The position numbers and the translations under genes are program-made. Under the pieces are notes generated by a model. The model was not told where the DNA came from. It worked only from the letters and a program-made list of their open reading frames with translations, and made no database searches. Positions 32,580-42,654 of a stretch of DNA of 64,000 nucleotides are shown in pieces. Within the stretch, counting starts at the first letter, position 1, and each line of letters opens with the position of its first letter. The DNA lies in the NCBI RefSeq assembly GCF_024189315.1, contig NZ_JAIZEO010000001.1, forward strand, positions 806,001-870,000, given 5' to 3'. The DNA is from Halobacillus sp. A5. Its GTDB lineage: Bacteria > Bacillota > Bacilli > Bacillales > Halobacillaceae.

Positions 32580-33965
32580 TTAAGCTGCTCCTGTTGATTG
32601 ATCACTATCTTCAACTGCAGGTTCTTCAAACATACGACCGTTCCCCTGGCTTTTTTCTTTGCCTGGAAGAATCAGATTCAGCAGTACACCAATGATCGCT
32701 GCCAGCGCCATCCCCTGTACTTCTACTCCATCTGTTAACTCAATGAAAGCTCCGCCTACTCCGAGCACCATGATTACGGACGAAATAATAAGGTTTCTTT
32801 TCTCACCAAAATCAATTTGATTATCGATCAGCATGCGTAAGCCGCTCGAAGCAATCGTACCAAAGAGGAGTATAGAAACTCCCCCCATTACCGCCGGCGG
32901 TATGGAACTGATCACCGCGGTGCTCATTCCAATAAATCCGAATAATATGGCGAATACGGCAGCGCCGCCGATAACAAAGATGCTGTAAACCCTCGTGATC
33001 GCTAAAACTCCAATATTCTCACCATAGGTCGTGTTCGGGGGCCCTCCTAAGAAGGAAGCAATAACAGTTGCTGCCCCGTCACCGAGAATAGAGCGGTTCA
33101 ACCCTGGATTTCTTAGAAAGTTCCTGCCTACCACCTTGGATAACACCATTTGATCTCCAATGTGTTCCGTAATCGTTACGAGAGCAAAAGGCACCATAAG
33201 AAAAACAATCTGCCAGCTGAATACAGCCGCCGGGGAGAAATCTACAAAAGGAATGAGGAATTCGGGCATTCTAAAGATAGCAGAAAAGAAACTTCCTATT
33301 GATTGAGCGCTTGTAACTGCTGTCCATTCTGCAGCAATTTCACTCGTATCTACTATCCCTTGACTTAGTGCAAATACGTAGCCTCCTGCAATCCCGATTA
33401 AAATAGGAAGTAAGCTTAAGAATCCTCTTAGAAAGACGGTAGCTAAGATCGTAATGCCCAGGGTGACCAGTGCCACAGTAAAGTGAGTGGCACTGTAAAC
33501 TTCTCCGTCCCCGGACTCATACATAGCCATTTCAATTGCTGTAGAAGCCAATCCGAGGCCAATTACGATAATTACCGGTCCTACAACAACAGGAGGCAGA
33601 AGCTTCATAATCCAGTTCATTCCAAATATAGTTATTAGGAGAGCCACAGCACCATACACAAGGCCTGCTAAAAAGCTGCCGATCATAGCTCCTGCAACCC
33701 CATGGGTATTAGATACTTCCATAATAGGATAAATGAAAGCGAAGCTTGATCCTAAATAAGCTGGCACCTGGCCACGGGTTATGAGCAGATAAGCGAGAGT
33801 ACCAAATCCGCTCGATACTAGTGCGACGGCAGGCGGAAGACCTGTTAAAAACGGGACAAGAATGGTTGCTCCAAACATGGCGAATAAATGCTGAAAGCTT
33901 AGAGCCAGCCACTTGGGCGCGCTTGGTATTTCTCTGATGCCTACTGCTGCTTCTATTGATTTCAT
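32580..33965 (-). CDS. pyrP: Uracil permease
   Basis: PyrP is an NCS2-family uracil:proton symporter in the membrane. The 461-residue protein has about 14 hydrophobic segments, the substrate-region motif EHIGDQMVLSKVVGR near residue 262 and GGPPNTTYGENIGVLAIT near 302, the NCS2 signature. The start is the ATG at 33965, preceded by AAAGGGAGGAA; a longer open frame to 34040 runs into the attenuator and is rejected. It lies between PyrR attenuators 2 and 3. The tail after the last membrane span is acidic and polar. Confidence 0.96.
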   Translation of the reverse strand: MKSIEAAVGIREIPSAPKWLALSFQHLFAMFGATILVPFLTGLPPAVALVSSGFGTLAYLLITRGQVPAYLGSSFAFIYPIMEVSNTHGVAGAMIGSFLAGLVYGAVALLITIFGMNWIMKLLPPVVVGPVIIVIGLGLASTAIEMAMYESGDGEVYSATHFTVALVTLGITILATVFLRGFLSLLPILIGIAGGYVFALSQGIVDTSEIAAEWTAVTSAQSIGSFFSAIFRMPEFLIPFVDFSPAAVFSWQIVFLMVPFALVTITEHIGDQMVLSKVVGRNFLRNPGLNRSILGDGAATVIASFLGGPPNTTYGENIGVLAITRVYSIFVIGGAAVFAILFGFIGMSTAVISSIPPAVMGGVSILLFGTIASSGLRMLIDNQIDFGEKRNLIISSVIMVLGVGGAFIELTDGVEVQGMALAAIIGVLLNLILPGKEKSQGNGRMFEEPAVEDSDQSTGAA

Positions 33966-33987
33966 GATGATTCCTCCCTTTAAGCAT

Positions 33988-34076
33988 AAAAAAACTCTTT
34001 GCTTAAAAGTTCGCAAAGAGGTATACGTATCACCTGACACGCATCATACTTCCGACCTTTTAAGCCTCACTGGACT
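33988..34076 (-). promoter_or_regulatory. PyrR attenuator 2 (pyrR-pyrP leader)
   Basis: The PyrR-binding element AGTCCAGTGAGGCT lies at about 34063-34076 and the terminator stem CTCTTTGC/GCAAAGAG followed by seven T at 33988-34020, both on the minus strand. Confidence 0.88.
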
Positions 34077-34099
34077 TTATTAAAAAGTAAGATTCTATT

Positions 34100-34745
<646 letters not shown>

Positions 34746-34775
34746 GTTGTTAAAGGACTTAAATTCTTATATAGG

Positions 34776-34804
34776 ATTATTACAGACTAAGAGAAGTTTG
34801 TCAA
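34776..34804 (-). promoter_or_regulatory. Sigma-A promoter of the pyr operon
   Basis: A consensus TTGACA (34799-34804), exactly 17 bases of spacer, and AATAAT (34776-34781) on the minus strand. The -35 hexamer contains the TGA stop codon of rluD, so the pyr promoter is embedded in the end of the upstream gene. Confidence 0.75.
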
Positions 34805-35709
34805 TCTTTGCTGCGTAATTCATCTAAGGTTCGATTAAATTCATTGGGCGGTTCTGCTTCGAAAAGTTTCCACTCACCCGTTCCGGGATGGGTAAAACCA
34901 AGTGATTTGGCATGCAGGGCCTGTCCGTCTATATCCAAAGTCTTTCTAGGTCCGTATTTAGGATCACCTGCTAACGGATGATTAATATACCTCATGTGAA
35001 CACGAATCTGATGAGTCCTTCCAGTTTCAAGCTTACATTCGACATATGAAAAATCATTAAAGTGTTCAAGCACCTGGAAATGAGTCACTGCTTCCCGGCC
35101 CCCGTCAACCACCGCCATACGCTGTCGGTCTTTAGGATCGCGGCCGATCGGCGCATCTATCGTACCATATTCATGTGAAATAGTTCCATGTACAATGGCC
35201 ACGTATTTTCTTTCCACTGATTTATCCATCAGCTGCTTCACTAGAGACTCATGTGCTCTATCATTTTTAGCAACCATGAGCAGCCCGCTCGTATCTTTGT
35301 CAATACGGTGCACGATGCCGGGTCGTTCTACTCCATTAATACCTGAGAGATCATTACAATGGTACAGCAGGGCATTGACCAGCGTACCATGCTCATGGCC
35401 GGCAGCAGGGTGTACGACCATCCCGGACGGTTTATTAACGACAATTACATCGGAATCTTCATAAATAATGTCAAGTTCAATATTCTCGGCTTCCATCTCA
35501 AGAGGTTTAACTTCAGGAATTCTCCAGCTTATAACATCCCCGGCCTGCACCTTATAGTTGCTTTTCACTGACTCACCATTCACCTCTACGTACTTATCTT
35601 TAAGCCAGGACTGAATCTGAGACCTTGAGACATCCTCTATGACATCAGAGAGAAGTTTATCTATTCGTTGGGATTCATCTTTATCTTGTACTTTATATTC
35701 TTCATTCAT
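34801..35709 (-). CDS. rluD: RluA/RluD-family 23S rRNA pseudouridine synthase (YlyB)
   Basis: This enzyme isomerises uridines of 23S rRNA to pseudouridine. The 302-residue protein has an N-terminal S4 RNA-binding domain (about 13-75) and the catalytic domain with the diagnostic [15 protein letters not shown] near residue 135, followed by [12 protein letters not shown] near 232 and [10 protein letters not shown] near 268. It overlaps the lspA stop codon by four bases, the conserved lspA-ylyB pair. The exact uridines modified cannot be told from sequence; ylyB is the B. subtilis name. Confidence 0.93.
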   Translation of the reverse strand: MNEEYKVQDKDESQRIDKLLSDVIEDVSRSQIQSWLKDKYVEVNGESVKSNYKVQAGDVISWRIPEVKPLEMEAENIELDIIYEDSDVIVVNKPSGMVVHPAAGHEHGTLVNALLYHCNDLSGINGVERPGIVHRIDKDTSGLLMVAKNDRAHESLVKQLMDKSVERKYVAIVHGTISHEYGTIDAPIGRDPKDRQRMAVVDGGREAVTHFQVLEHFNDFSYVECKLETGRTHQIRVHMRYINHPLAGDPKYGPRKTLDIDGQALHAKSLGFTHPGTGEWKLFEAEPPNEFNRTLDELRSKD

Positions 35710-36179
35710 GACGCTGTACTTCCTTTCTTTTTGCGCTCATCTACCAGTGTGGCGATCATAACAAAAATAACCCCTACTACAAGTGCGGAGTCCGCCACAT
35801 TGAAAATCGGATAATTGTAGGATCCCAAATATAAATCCAGGAAGTCCACAACTTCTTTACGAAATAAGCGGTCAATAAAGTTACCGATTGCGCCAGCCAG
35901 TATGAGAGCGAGGGCTGCTCCAACGAACCGGCTTACCTGCGCATACTGATTCATATAATAAATGACTACTCCAATCACTATGACTGTAATAAGATAAAAA
36001 AACCACATCTGCCCCTGCAGAATTCCCCACGCTGCTCCCGTGTTTCGGTGAGACGTTATGTAAAAGAAGTTTTCGATGACTGGAATCGATTCACGTAATT
36101 CCATCTGCTGAACGACAATCCACTTCGTTAATTGATCGATAACGATAATTGCCGCTGCAAAAAGATAATAAATATACAT
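35706..36179 (-). CDS. lspA: Lipoprotein signal peptidase (signal peptidase II)
   Basis: LspA cuts signal peptides from diacylated prolipoproteins in the membrane. The 157-residue protein has four membrane spans and the two catalytic aspartate motifs: [18 protein letters not shown] near residue 100 and [11 protein letters not shown] near 127. [11 protein letters not shown] lies near 51. It begins the lspA-rluD unit. In B. subtilis a DksA/TraR-like gene (ylyA) lies between ileS and lspA; here that place holds only terminators and a palindromic repeat. Confidence 0.97.
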   Translation of the reverse strand: MYIYYLFAAAIIVIDQLTKWIVVQQMELRESIPVIENFFYITSHRNTGAAWGILQGQMWFFYLITVIVIGVVIYYMNQYAQVSRFVGAALALILAGAIGNFIDRLFRKEVVDFLDLYLGSYNYPIFNVADSALVVGVIFVMIATLVDERKKKGSTAS

Positions 36180-36211
36180 AATGGGTCCTCCAAGTATTAT
36201 TTTCCTTTGCT

Positions 36212-36220
36212 ATTGTACCA
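36212..36220 (-). promoter_or_regulatory. Possible extended -10 promoter of lspA
   Basis: On the minus strand TGGTACAAT forms an extended -10 (TGN plus TACAAT) 32 bases before the lspA ATG. No good -35 hexamer is seen at 16-18 bases. Confidence 0.35.
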
Positions 36221-36245
36221 CATCCAGCAACACGGCGCTTGATAA

Positions 36246-36277
36246 AAAAGCACCGTCAAAAATATTGACGGTGCTCA
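36246..36277 (-). terminator. Intrinsic terminator upstream of lspA
   Basis: GCACCGTCA and TGACGGTGC form a nine-base stem around a short AT loop, followed on the minus strand by six T. It insulates lspA from ileS transcription. Confidence 0.8.
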
Positions 36278-36436
36278 GACCATCGAGAAAATTCTCGAAA
36301 GTTTTATTTTATACTCTGTCGGATTACATTCAATTTCATGGTCAAGACAAATGGATTATTAAAGTTTAACTCAGAAAATAAAGAAAACTGCCTTCATGGC
36401 CCAGATGAAGGAGAGTATAAACGCAGATGATTAGCG

Positions 36437-36546
36437 TAATCAAAATGCGAAGACTGTTGTGGGAACAGCACGAGCCGAAGATCCCGGAGGATTGCTTTCT
36501 GATGAATCTTAAGGCCGTGCCCACGGAAAGCGAAGCATTTTGACGG
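36437..36546. repeat. Long imperfect palindrome of the Bacillaceae intergenic-repeat type
   Basis: The ends TCAAAATGCGAAG and CGAAGCATTTTGA are inverted repeats, and further in, TGTGGGAACAGCACG pairs imperfectly with CCGTGCCCACGG. The composition (GC-rich core, no ORF) resembles dispersed intergenic repeats known in Bacillaceae genomes. The related block AAAATGCGACGACTCCTGCGGG occurs inside the element at about 51020-51043. Confidence 0.55.
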
Positions 36547-36572
36547 AGCGATAGGGTGAATTCTCTTTAACA

Positions 36573-36618
36573 TAAATAATCCGAACTGATTTCTACAAAA
36601 TCATTCGGATTATTTTAT
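36573..36618 (-). terminator. ileS: Stem-loop after ileS
   Basis: AATAATCCGAA and TTCGGATTATT form an 11-base stem with an 18-base loop about 35 bases downstream of the ileS stop. The T-run is poor, so termination strength is uncertain. Confidence 0.5.
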
Positions 36619-36651
36619 GTTCTATTTAGTTTTGTACCGACCTCTTACACA

Positions 36652-39402
36652 TTACAATACGTAATGTTTCTGTACTACTGTCGCACAACGCTGACACAGT
36701 TCAGGGTGATTAGAATCTTTTCCTACATCATGAGAAGATACCCAGCAGCGCTCACATTTCTCCCCTGTATGTTTTTGCACAGCTACTCTTACATAATCAT
36801 ATTCCTTAGCCTCTGCATTCTCATTTTCCAGCTGTGCCTCAGAAACGATTAATAGCTGATGCAGGTTAGAAATTGATTCTAAGATAGTTCTTGTTTTGTC
36901 ATCTTTAGGAATGATCGTAATTTTCGCATCAAGCGATTTACCGATGACTTTCTCATTTCTAGCTTCTTCAAGGGCTTTAAGAACATCATCTCTAACTTCC
37001 ATAAAATGATCCCATTTGTCCACCATAGCCTGCTCAGCACTCTCTGCAGCTTGTGGCATATCCGTTAACTGAACACTTGAAGCTTCTATGCCCGGAATGA
37101 ACTTCCATGCCTCATCTGTTGTATGCGGCAGAATTGGTGACATTAATTTCACCAGTGAAGTTAAAATCTGGTAATAAACTGTTTGAATACTGCGTCGGTA
37201 CGGATGATCTTCCGATTCGATATATAAAATATCTTTCGCAAAATCAAGGTAGAACGAGCTTAAGTCAATCGTACAGAAATTATGCACTTTGTTGTACACC
37301 GTTGAAAATTCATACGTTTCATAAGCTTGATGCACGTCTTGAATCAAATGATTCAAGCGGTGAAGCATATATTGATCAACCTCCTGCAGATCCTCAGCAG
37401 CTACTGCATCCTTTACGGGATCAAAATCATGAAGGTTGCCTAACAGAAAGCGAAACGTATTACGGATCTTACGATATACTTCTGCAACCTGCTTTAGAAT
37501 ATCATCAGAGATTCGCACATCCGCCTGGTAATCTGAAGAAGAGACCCATAGACGGATAATATCGGCTCCAAGCTGTTTCATAATTTTATCCGGAACCATA
37601 ACATTTCCTAGTGATTTACTCATTTTGCGACCATTGCCGTCTAAAGCAAAGCCGTGACTTAAAATGCCTTTAAACGGCGCTTTTCCTGTAACGGCTACAG
37701 ATGTAGACAGCGAGGAGTTAAACCAGCCGCGGTACTGATCGGAACCTTCAAGATAAAGATCGGCCGGGCGCTGCAGGTCTTCCCGCTGCTGAAGAACAGC
37801 CTGATGGGTGGAACCGGAATCAAACCAGACGTCCATAATGTCATTTTCTTTTGTAAAGATCCCGTTTGGACTATGTTCAGATGTGAATCCTTCAGGAAGA
37901 AGATCTTTGGCTTCTCTTTCAAACCAGACATTAGACCCGTGCTCCCTAAAAAGTCCCGCTACATGATTAATGGTTTCATCAGTAATGATCGGTGTGCCAT
38001 CTTCACCATAAAAGACGGGAATTGGAACTCCCCAGGTACGCTGGCGGGAAATGCACCAATCCTGACGATCACGAACCATGTTATAAAGTCGGGTTTCTCC
38101 CCATTTCGGTGTCCATTCCACTCGATTTATTTCATCGAGTAGTTGTTCACGAAAATCTTTAATAGACGCAAACCATTGATCCGTAGCACGGAAAATGGTC
38201 GGCTTCTTCGTTCTCCAATCGTGCGGGTAGGAGTGAGTAATAAACTCTAAATGCAGAAGAGCCCCGGCTTCTTTTAAATGATCGGTAATGTTTTTATTTG
38301 CTTTATCGTAGAACAAACCTTCATAGCCTGGTGCCTCTTGCGTAAATACACCTTTATTGTCTACCGGGCATAACACGCCAAGTCCGTACTGCTGCCCTAC
38401 CCAAAAGTCATCTTCCCCGTGGCCTGGTGCTGTATGAACACAACCCGTTCCTCCATCAGTGGTCACGTGATCTCCTAACACGACCAGCGAGTCACGATCA
38501 TAGAGAGGGTGTGTGGCTTTCACTCGTTCTGCTTCTTTACCTTTAAAAACTTGAACGACTTCATGCTCTTCCCAATTCATCGTTTGAGCAACATCCTCAA
38601 GGAGATCATGAGCCACGATAAACTTCTCCTGATCGACCTTCACGACAGCGTAATCATAGGCAGGATGCAGGGCAATAGCGAGGTTTGACGGGATCGTCCA
38701 TGGGGTAGTCGTCCAGATGATAAACTTCTCGCCGCCTTCTAAAAGGTCTTTACCGTCTGTAACTTTAAAGCTTACATAAATAGACGGGGAGCGTTTATCC
38801 TGGTACTCAATTTCCGCTTCAGCCAATGCTGATTCAGAAGATGGAGACCAGAACACAGGCTTTAATCCTTTGTAAATATAGCCTTTTTTAGCCATATCTC
38901 CAAATACTTTAATCTGTTCTGCTTCAAAGTCTTTATTTAATGTAATATATGGGTTTTCCCAGTCTCCCCGCACTCCCATGCGCTTAAATTCCTGACGCTG
39001 ATTATCAATCTGTCCTAAAGCATATTCCGCACATTTTTCACGAAATTCGGCAAGTGACATTTTCTTACGGTCTACTTTTTTCTTAGCAAGCGCTGATTCT
39101 ATCGGCAGCCCGTGAGTATCCCATCCTGGCACATAAGGAGCGTGATACCCTGACATCGATTTGTAACGGACGATAAAATCTTTCAGTGTCTTATTAAGCG
39201 CATGGCCCATGTGTAAGCTTCCGTTCGCATAAGGGGGGCCGTCATGAAGCACGAAAAGCGGGCGTCCCTCTGTACGCTCTTGAACTTGTTTATAAATATT
39301 CTCCTGCTCCCAGGCCTTCTGCATTTCCGGTTCACGATTCGGCAGATTACCACGCATCGGAAAATCTGTCTTTGGCATTAATAGCGTATCTTTATAATTC
39401 AT
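36652..39402 (-). CDS. ileS: Isoleucyl-tRNA synthetase
   Basis: IleS charges tRNA-Ile. The 916-residue class I synthetase has the HIGH signature in [14 protein letters not shown] near residue 57, the CP1 editing domain (about 200-400) with [11 protein letters not shown] near 230, KMSKSLGNV near 595 and a C-terminal zinc-binding segment [24 protein letters not shown] near 885. This is the bacterial type with the zinc tail. It is a single-gene unit behind a T-box leader and its own promoter. GGAGG precedes the ATG. Confidence 0.98.
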   Translation of the reverse strand: MNYKDTLLMPKTDFPMRGNLPNREPEMQKAWEQENIYKQVQERTEGRPLFVLHDGPPYANGSLHMGHALNKTLKDFIVRYKSMSGYHAPYVPGWDTHGLPIESALAKKKVDRKKMSLAEFREKCAEYALGQIDNQRQEFKRMGVRGDWENPYITLNKDFEAEQIKVFGDMAKKGYIYKGLKPVFWSPSSESALAEAEIEYQDKRSPSIYVSFKVTDGKDLLEGGEKFIIWTTTPWTIPSNLAIALHPAYDYAVVKVDQEKFIVAHDLLEDVAQTMNWEEHEVVQVFKGKEAERVKATHPLYDRDSLVVLGDHVTTDGGTGCVHTAPGHGEDDFWVGQQYGLGVLCPVDNKGVFTQEAPGYEGLFYDKANKNITDHLKEAGALLHLEFITHSYPHDWRTKKPTIFRATDQWFASIKDFREQLLDEINRVEWTPKWGETRLYNMVRDRQDWCISRQRTWGVPIPVFYGEDGTPIITDETINHVAGLFREHGSNVWFEREAKDLLPEGFTSEHSPNGIFTKENDIMDVWFDSGSTHQAVLQQREDLQRPADLYLEGSDQYRGWFNSSLSTSVAVTGKAPFKGILSHGFALDGNGRKMSKSLGNVMVPDKIMKQLGADIIRLWVSSSDYQADVRISDDILKQVAEVYRKIRNTFRFLLGNLHDFDPVKDAVAAEDLQEVDQYMLHRLNHLIQDVHQAYETYEFSTVYNKVHNFCTIDLSSFYLDFAKDILYIESEDHPYRRSIQTVYYQILTSLVKLMSPILPHTTDEAWKFIPGIEASSVQLTDMPQAAESAEQAMVDKWDHFMEVRDDVLKALEEARNEKVIGKSLDAKITIIPKDDKTRTILESISNLHQLLIVSEAQLENENAEAKEYDYVRVAVQKHTGEKCERCWVSSHDVGKDSNHPELCQRCATVVQKHYVL

Positions 39403-39686
39403 ATTAAATCCTCCTTCATACTTCTATACAAAAAAGACCTCCCCATCCCTAAAAGGGACGAGAAGGTCTCGCGTTACCACCCTAAATGCATCAGTTAAAC
39501 TGATGTACTCCTCTTATTCGTATCGTGAATGACCCGGCTACATTTACTTTTCATTCAACATAGCTGCTCCAGGGGGATTTTCCTGCAATGTCCTGCTTCG
39601 GTCTCTCACCATCACCGAATCGCTTCCTGCTGCCAGGTTCATGGAGTACTTTCCCTATCAACGCATACATTTATTCATATGTGTTA
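39403..39686 (-). promoter_or_regulatory. T-box riboswitch leader of ileS
   Basis: The minus strand holds the conserved T-box core AGGGTGGTAACGCGAGACC (about 39464-39483). An antiterminator/terminator switch follows whose terminator stem AGACCTTCTCGTCCC pairs with GGGATGGGGAGGTCT and runs into six T (39429-39470). Upstream are the Stem I sequences. An ATC at 39576-39578 is a plausible isoleucine specifier, but I have not folded the RNA to confirm it. Uncharged tRNA-Ile should stabilise antitermination. Confidence 0.92.
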
Positions 39687-39690
39687 ATGA

Positions 39691-39719
39691 ATTATATGTA
39701 ATTTTTGCCGTGACGTCAA
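39691..39719 (-). promoter_or_regulatory. Sigma-A promoter of ileS
   Basis: TTGACG (39714-39719), 17 bases, TATAAT (39691-39696) on the minus strand, directly upstream of the T-box leader and four bases after the divIVA stop. Confidence 0.8.
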
Positions 39720-39722
39720 GTT

Positions 39723-40265
39723 TTATTTCTCAGCGTACTCTTTTTCTTCTTCCTTTGTATCTTCCTTTTCTTCTACCTGTTCGGGCTCTCCGTGTGGAAA
39801 CTGTGTATTAAGCAGCTGGTCCCAGTCATCATTATCTATCATATCAATTTGAGCTTCAACAAGCATCCGCAGTCTCATTTTAAATACTTTTGCCTGTTTT
39901 TTCATTTCTTCCACTTCAACTGAAAGCTTCCGGGAAGTCGATAAAGCTTCATTAATGATACGGTCGGCATTCTTTTCTGCTTCCTTCACTATAAGCTTCG
40001 CTTCTTTTGCGGCGTTTGTCTTCACATCTTCTGCCGTTTCCTGAGCAACCAATATCGATTTATTTAATGTGGTTTCAATATTATTAAAGTGGCCAACGCG
40101 TTCATTCAACTGCTCTACTTCTCGCTCAAGCTCCTTTTTCTTGCGAATGACAATTTCATAATCTTTTATGACTTGATCCAGGAATTCATTTACTTCATCT
40201 TCATCATAACCTCTGAATCCGCGTGTAAACTCTTTATTATGAATATCCAATGGTGTTAATGCCAC
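39723..40265 (-). CDS. divIVA: Septum and pole site-determining protein DivIVA
   Basis: DivIVA binds negatively curved membrane at septa and poles and recruits MinJ and sporulation proteins. The 180-residue product begins with LTPLDIHNKEFTRGFRGYDEDEVNEFLDQV, the membrane-binding N-terminal domain, followed by coiled-coil segments (about 35-70 and 85-150) and an acidic tail rich in Glu. I place the start at GTG 40265, eight bases after GGAGG; another in-frame GTG at 40274 overlaps the ribosome-binding site. It is the last gene of the ylm cluster, next to ileS as in B. subtilis. Confidence 0.95.
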   Translation of the reverse strand: MALTPLDIHNKEFTRGFRGYDEDEVNEFLDQVIKDYEIVIRKKKELEREVEQLNERVGHFNNIETTLNKSILVAQETAEDVKTNAAKEAKLIVKEAEKNADRIINEALSTSRKLSVEVEEMKKQAKVFKMRLRMLVEAQIDMIDNDDWDQLLNTQFPHGEPEQVEEKEDTKEEEKEYAEK

Positions 40266-40350
40266 ACCGGCCACCTCCTAAAAATTCTCGCAATTATCTA
40301 TTATTACTAGTTTCGACATGTTCTTCATTTTTCCTGCCTTGCAGGTGGAA

Positions 40351-41124
40351 TTAATTTAGCTTTGCAACGGTTACTCTATATTTATCTTTCTTCGTCGTAC
40401 CGTGGATTTCCATCAGGCGGCTCCTTCCCTTTCCGCGTAATGAAACTAAATCACCTTCTTCTAATGAAAATGATGATTGATCAACGGTTCTAAAATTAAC
40501 CTTCACGTGTCCAGCGTCTATGAACATGGAAGCTTTTTTTCTGGATATGCCATAAATCTCTTTCAATATGACATCCAGTCTTAGAGAAGAGACCGTTGTG
40601 TCGTTTGTCTTCCAATCCTCGTTACTTTTCAATAAACTGCTCAAAGGCTTTTCAGTAAATTGAACATTTGCCTTCTTAACTGAATTAAAGTTCATTCTTA
40701 TGTAATCACTAATTTCAGAAGCAACTACAATTTGTATCGTTCCATTTTGGACGATGAGATCTCCAAGCTTTTCTCTCTTTATACCAAGTGACATAAAGGA
40801 ACCGAGCACATCACGGTGCTCAAGCTTCATAAATTTGTCGTGATATTCAGCCTGTAACAAAACAATTGAAAAATCTTCTTTACGGATAACTTCATATTCC
40901 GGCGCAATAATCCCACGCTTTCTTTCTGATCCTTCTTTAAAGTCAGACAAGCCCCATGTTAAGTCCGAACGAGAAGACATAAGATTTCTAAAAATAAATT
41001 GTTCCCTGGGATCTAAAAAGTCAGTCTCTTTTCTTTGAAAACGCATTTCCACATCACTCTGCAAAGAGATGATGTGATCAATAAACGGCCTTTCTTCATC
41101 TCTAAAATGTTGATATATATCCAT
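40351..41124 (-). CDS. ylmH: S4-domain RNA-binding protein YlmH
   Basis: YlmH binds stalled 50S-peptidyl-tRNA complexes and has been linked to bacterial ribosome-associated quality control, the pathway in which RqcH acts; rqcH lies about 18 kb away in this window. The 257-residue protein has an N-terminal region with HFRDEERPFIDHI near residue 6, a central domain with YEVIRKEDFSIVLLQAEYH near 78, and a C-terminal S4 domain from about 182 with LRLDVILKEIYGISRKKASMFI. A terminator-like hairpin separates it from ylmG. Confidence 0.92.
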   Translation of the reverse strand: MDIYQHFRDEERPFIDHIISLQSDVEMRFQRKETDFLDPREQFIFRNLMSSRSDLTWGLSDFKEGSERKRGIIAPEYEVIRKEDFSIVLLQAEYHDKFMKLEHRDVLGSFMSLGIKREKLGDLIVQNGTIQIVVASEISDYIRMNFNSVKKANVQFTEKPLSSLLKSNEDWKTNDTTVSSLRLDVILKEIYGISRKKASMFIDAGHVKVNFRTVDQSSFSLEEGDLVSLRGKGRSRLMEIHGTTKKDKYRVTVAKLN

Positions 41125-41160
41125 GTTTTCACCTCTTACACTTGTGCACCTTCTACTAAT

Positions 41161-41203
41161 AAAAAAGAACAGATAAGAGGCTGTCCTGCATCTAATCTGT
41201 TCT
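41161..41203 (-). terminator. Intrinsic terminator between ylmG and ylmH
   Basis: On the minus strand AGAACAGAT and ATCTGTTCT pair around a 20-base loop and the stem is followed by six T (41161-41166). Confidence 0.75.
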
Positions 41204-41209
41204 CCAGTC

Positions 41210-41479
41210 TTATAATGATACGATCATACGATAAAGCTCTTCAAGCCCCGAGGCCGCAAAACGAAGAACAAGAATGGCCACTATAGGGGAGATGTCAATC
41301 ATACCAAGCGGCGGTATAATCTTTCTGAAAGGTTCCAAAAATGGTTCAGCCAATTTGGCCAAAACCTCACCGAATCTGGATTCTCTAGCCCCTGGGAACC
41401 ATGAAAGTAAAATATAAATAATTAGAATCCAACTATAGAGATTTAATGCTGTGAATAAAATTTCAAACAAAAACGCCAT
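41210..41479 (-). CDS. ylmG: YggT family membrane protein YlmG
   Basis: YggT/YlmG proteins are small two-span membrane proteins conserved beside division genes; in chloroplast and cyanobacterial relatives they affect nucleoid and division. The 89-residue product has two hydrophobic segments (about 5-28 and 62-84) joined by the family motif [37 protein letters not shown]. It lies three bases after sepF. Confidence 0.92.
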   Translation of the reverse strand: MAFLFEILFTALNLYSWILIIYILLSWFPGARESRFGEVLAKLAEPFLEPFRKIIPPLGMIDISPIVAILVLRFAASGLEELYRMIVSL

Positions 41480-41482
41480 CAG

Positions 41483-41944
41483 TTACCACCTTCTATTTAT
41501 ATCATCATCTTCATTCATAAGCATTTCAGAAATAGAACCTGAAATCTCAACATTTTCCGGAGTACAAAGAAATGTTTGAGCACCTAGCTTTTGAATGTCA
41601 CCACCTATAGCATAAACTGTCCCACTTAAAAAATCCACAATTCTTTTCGCTTGATGATGGTCGACACGCTGTAAGTTAATGACTATAGCTTTACGGTTCA
41701 CAAGCTGATCAGCTATTTCCTGAGCCTCATTATAATTCTTAGGTTCACTCAGTACCATTTTAGATGAACTTTTTGCACTCTGCAGGCTGACTATATTCTG
41801 ATGCTCCGGTGCCTGTTTACTTCTTTGCGGCCCTGCTTTCGGTTCTTCTCTTCTTTCCTCCGGAGCTTCCTCGTCAACGTATTCGTATTCATATTCATCT
41901 TCTAATGTAAAGAACGATTTTAGTTTGTTTTTCATACTCAACAT
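41483..41944 (-). CDS. sepF: Cell division protein SepF
   Basis: SepF anchors FtsZ to the membrane and aligns protofilaments. The 153-residue chain begins [12 protein letters not shown], an amphipathic membrane-targeting helix, then an acidic low-complexity linker, then the SepF fold with [14 protein letters not shown] near 67 and [34 protein letters not shown] near 88. I use the ATG at 41944 (GAGG five to nine bases before) by analogy with B. subtilis MSMKNKL; a GTG at 41950 and an ATG at 41935 are alternatives. Confidence 0.94.
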   Translation of the reverse strand: MLSMKNKLKSFFTLEDEYEYEYVDEEAPEERREEPKAGPQRSKQAPEHQNIVSLQSAKSSSKMVLSEPKNYNEAQEIADQLVNRKAIVINLQRVDHHQAKRIVDFLSGTVYAIGGDIQKLGAQTFLCTPENVEISGSISEMLMNEDDDINRRW

Positions 41945-41964
41945 CCTCACCTCAATTTCTTTAG

Positions 41965-42633
41965 TTAACCTACCAGGCTTGTCCCTACTCTTATATGAGT
42001 AGCTCCTTCTTCTATTGCAATGGCAAAATCGTTGCTCATTCCCATTGAAAGGTGCTCACAAGGTGCGTGAGGCATATTTTTATCCCGTATAATATCTCTC
42101 AACGCCCTCAGCTTCCTAAATACAGCTCTTAGCTCTTCTTCATGCTCAACATGCGGTGCCATTGTCATTAATCCGACTACATGAATTTTATCATAGGCTT
42201 GTAATGATTCAATAAACCTTTCTACTTCATCCGGAGGCAGTCCCTGCTTGGACTCCTCACCGCTGACGTTCACTTGAACAAAGCAGGGCAGAGTGCGTTC
42301 AGCACGCTTTTGCACCTCTTTTGCCAAAGATTTACGATCCAGTGAATGAAGATAATCAATCTGATGGATCACGTCTTTTACTTTACGCGATTGTAATGAT
42401 CCAATGAAGTGCCATGTCGCACGTTCTCCTATAGATTCGTACTTGTTCAAGAATTCTTCTCTTCGGTTTTCACCTAAGTCACTAATTCCTGCTTCTAAAG
42501 CTTCAATAGTACGCTCAATGGATACATATTTTGTAACCGCAATTATTCTAATGTCTTCAGGGTTACGCTCGCATGTTCTGCAGGCTTCCTGAATTGCCTG
42601 TTTCATCTCAGTTAGTTGTGCTGCTACACTCAT
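41965..42633 (-). CDS. ylmE: YggS/YlmE family PLP-homeostasis protein
   Basis: YggS-family proteins bind pyridoxal phosphate and buffer its free level; no clear catalytic reaction is known. The 222-residue protein has [31 protein letters not shown] near residue 30 (lysine that binds PLP), [13 protein letters not shown] near 72, [12 protein letters not shown] near 122 and [28 protein letters not shown] at the C-terminus. It belongs to the ylmD-ylmE-sepF-ylmG block. Confidence 0.95.
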   Translation of the reverse strand: MSVAAQLTEMKQAIQEACRTCERNPEDIRIIAVTKYVSIERTIEALEAGISDLGENRREEFLNKYESIGERATWHFIGSLQSRKVKDVIHQIDYLHSLDRKSLAKEVQKRAERTLPCFVQVNVSGEESKQGLPPDEVERFIESLQAYDKIHVVGLMTMAPHVEHEEELRAVFRKLRALRDIIRDKNMPHAPCEHLSMGMSNDFAIAIEEGATHIRVGTSLVG

Positions 42634-42654
42634 ATGTAACCTCCTAAATCTATC

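Larger units (their letters stand above)
36180..36651. other. Non-coding gap between ileS and lspA
   Basis: This 472-base gap holds, from high to low coordinates, an ileS-proximal stem-loop (36573-36618), a long palindromic repeat (36437-36546), a short CCTTCAT/ATGAAGG stem (about 36391-36413), an AT-rich stretch without a convincing gene, the terminator at 36246-36277 and the lspA promoter region. The DksA-like gene ylyA expected by synteny is not here. Confidence 0.6.

Noticed and set aside
37107-38142. Two long plus-strand ORFs (37107-37559 and 37804-38142)
   Set aside because: Both are antisense to ileS, which is intact and well conserved there.
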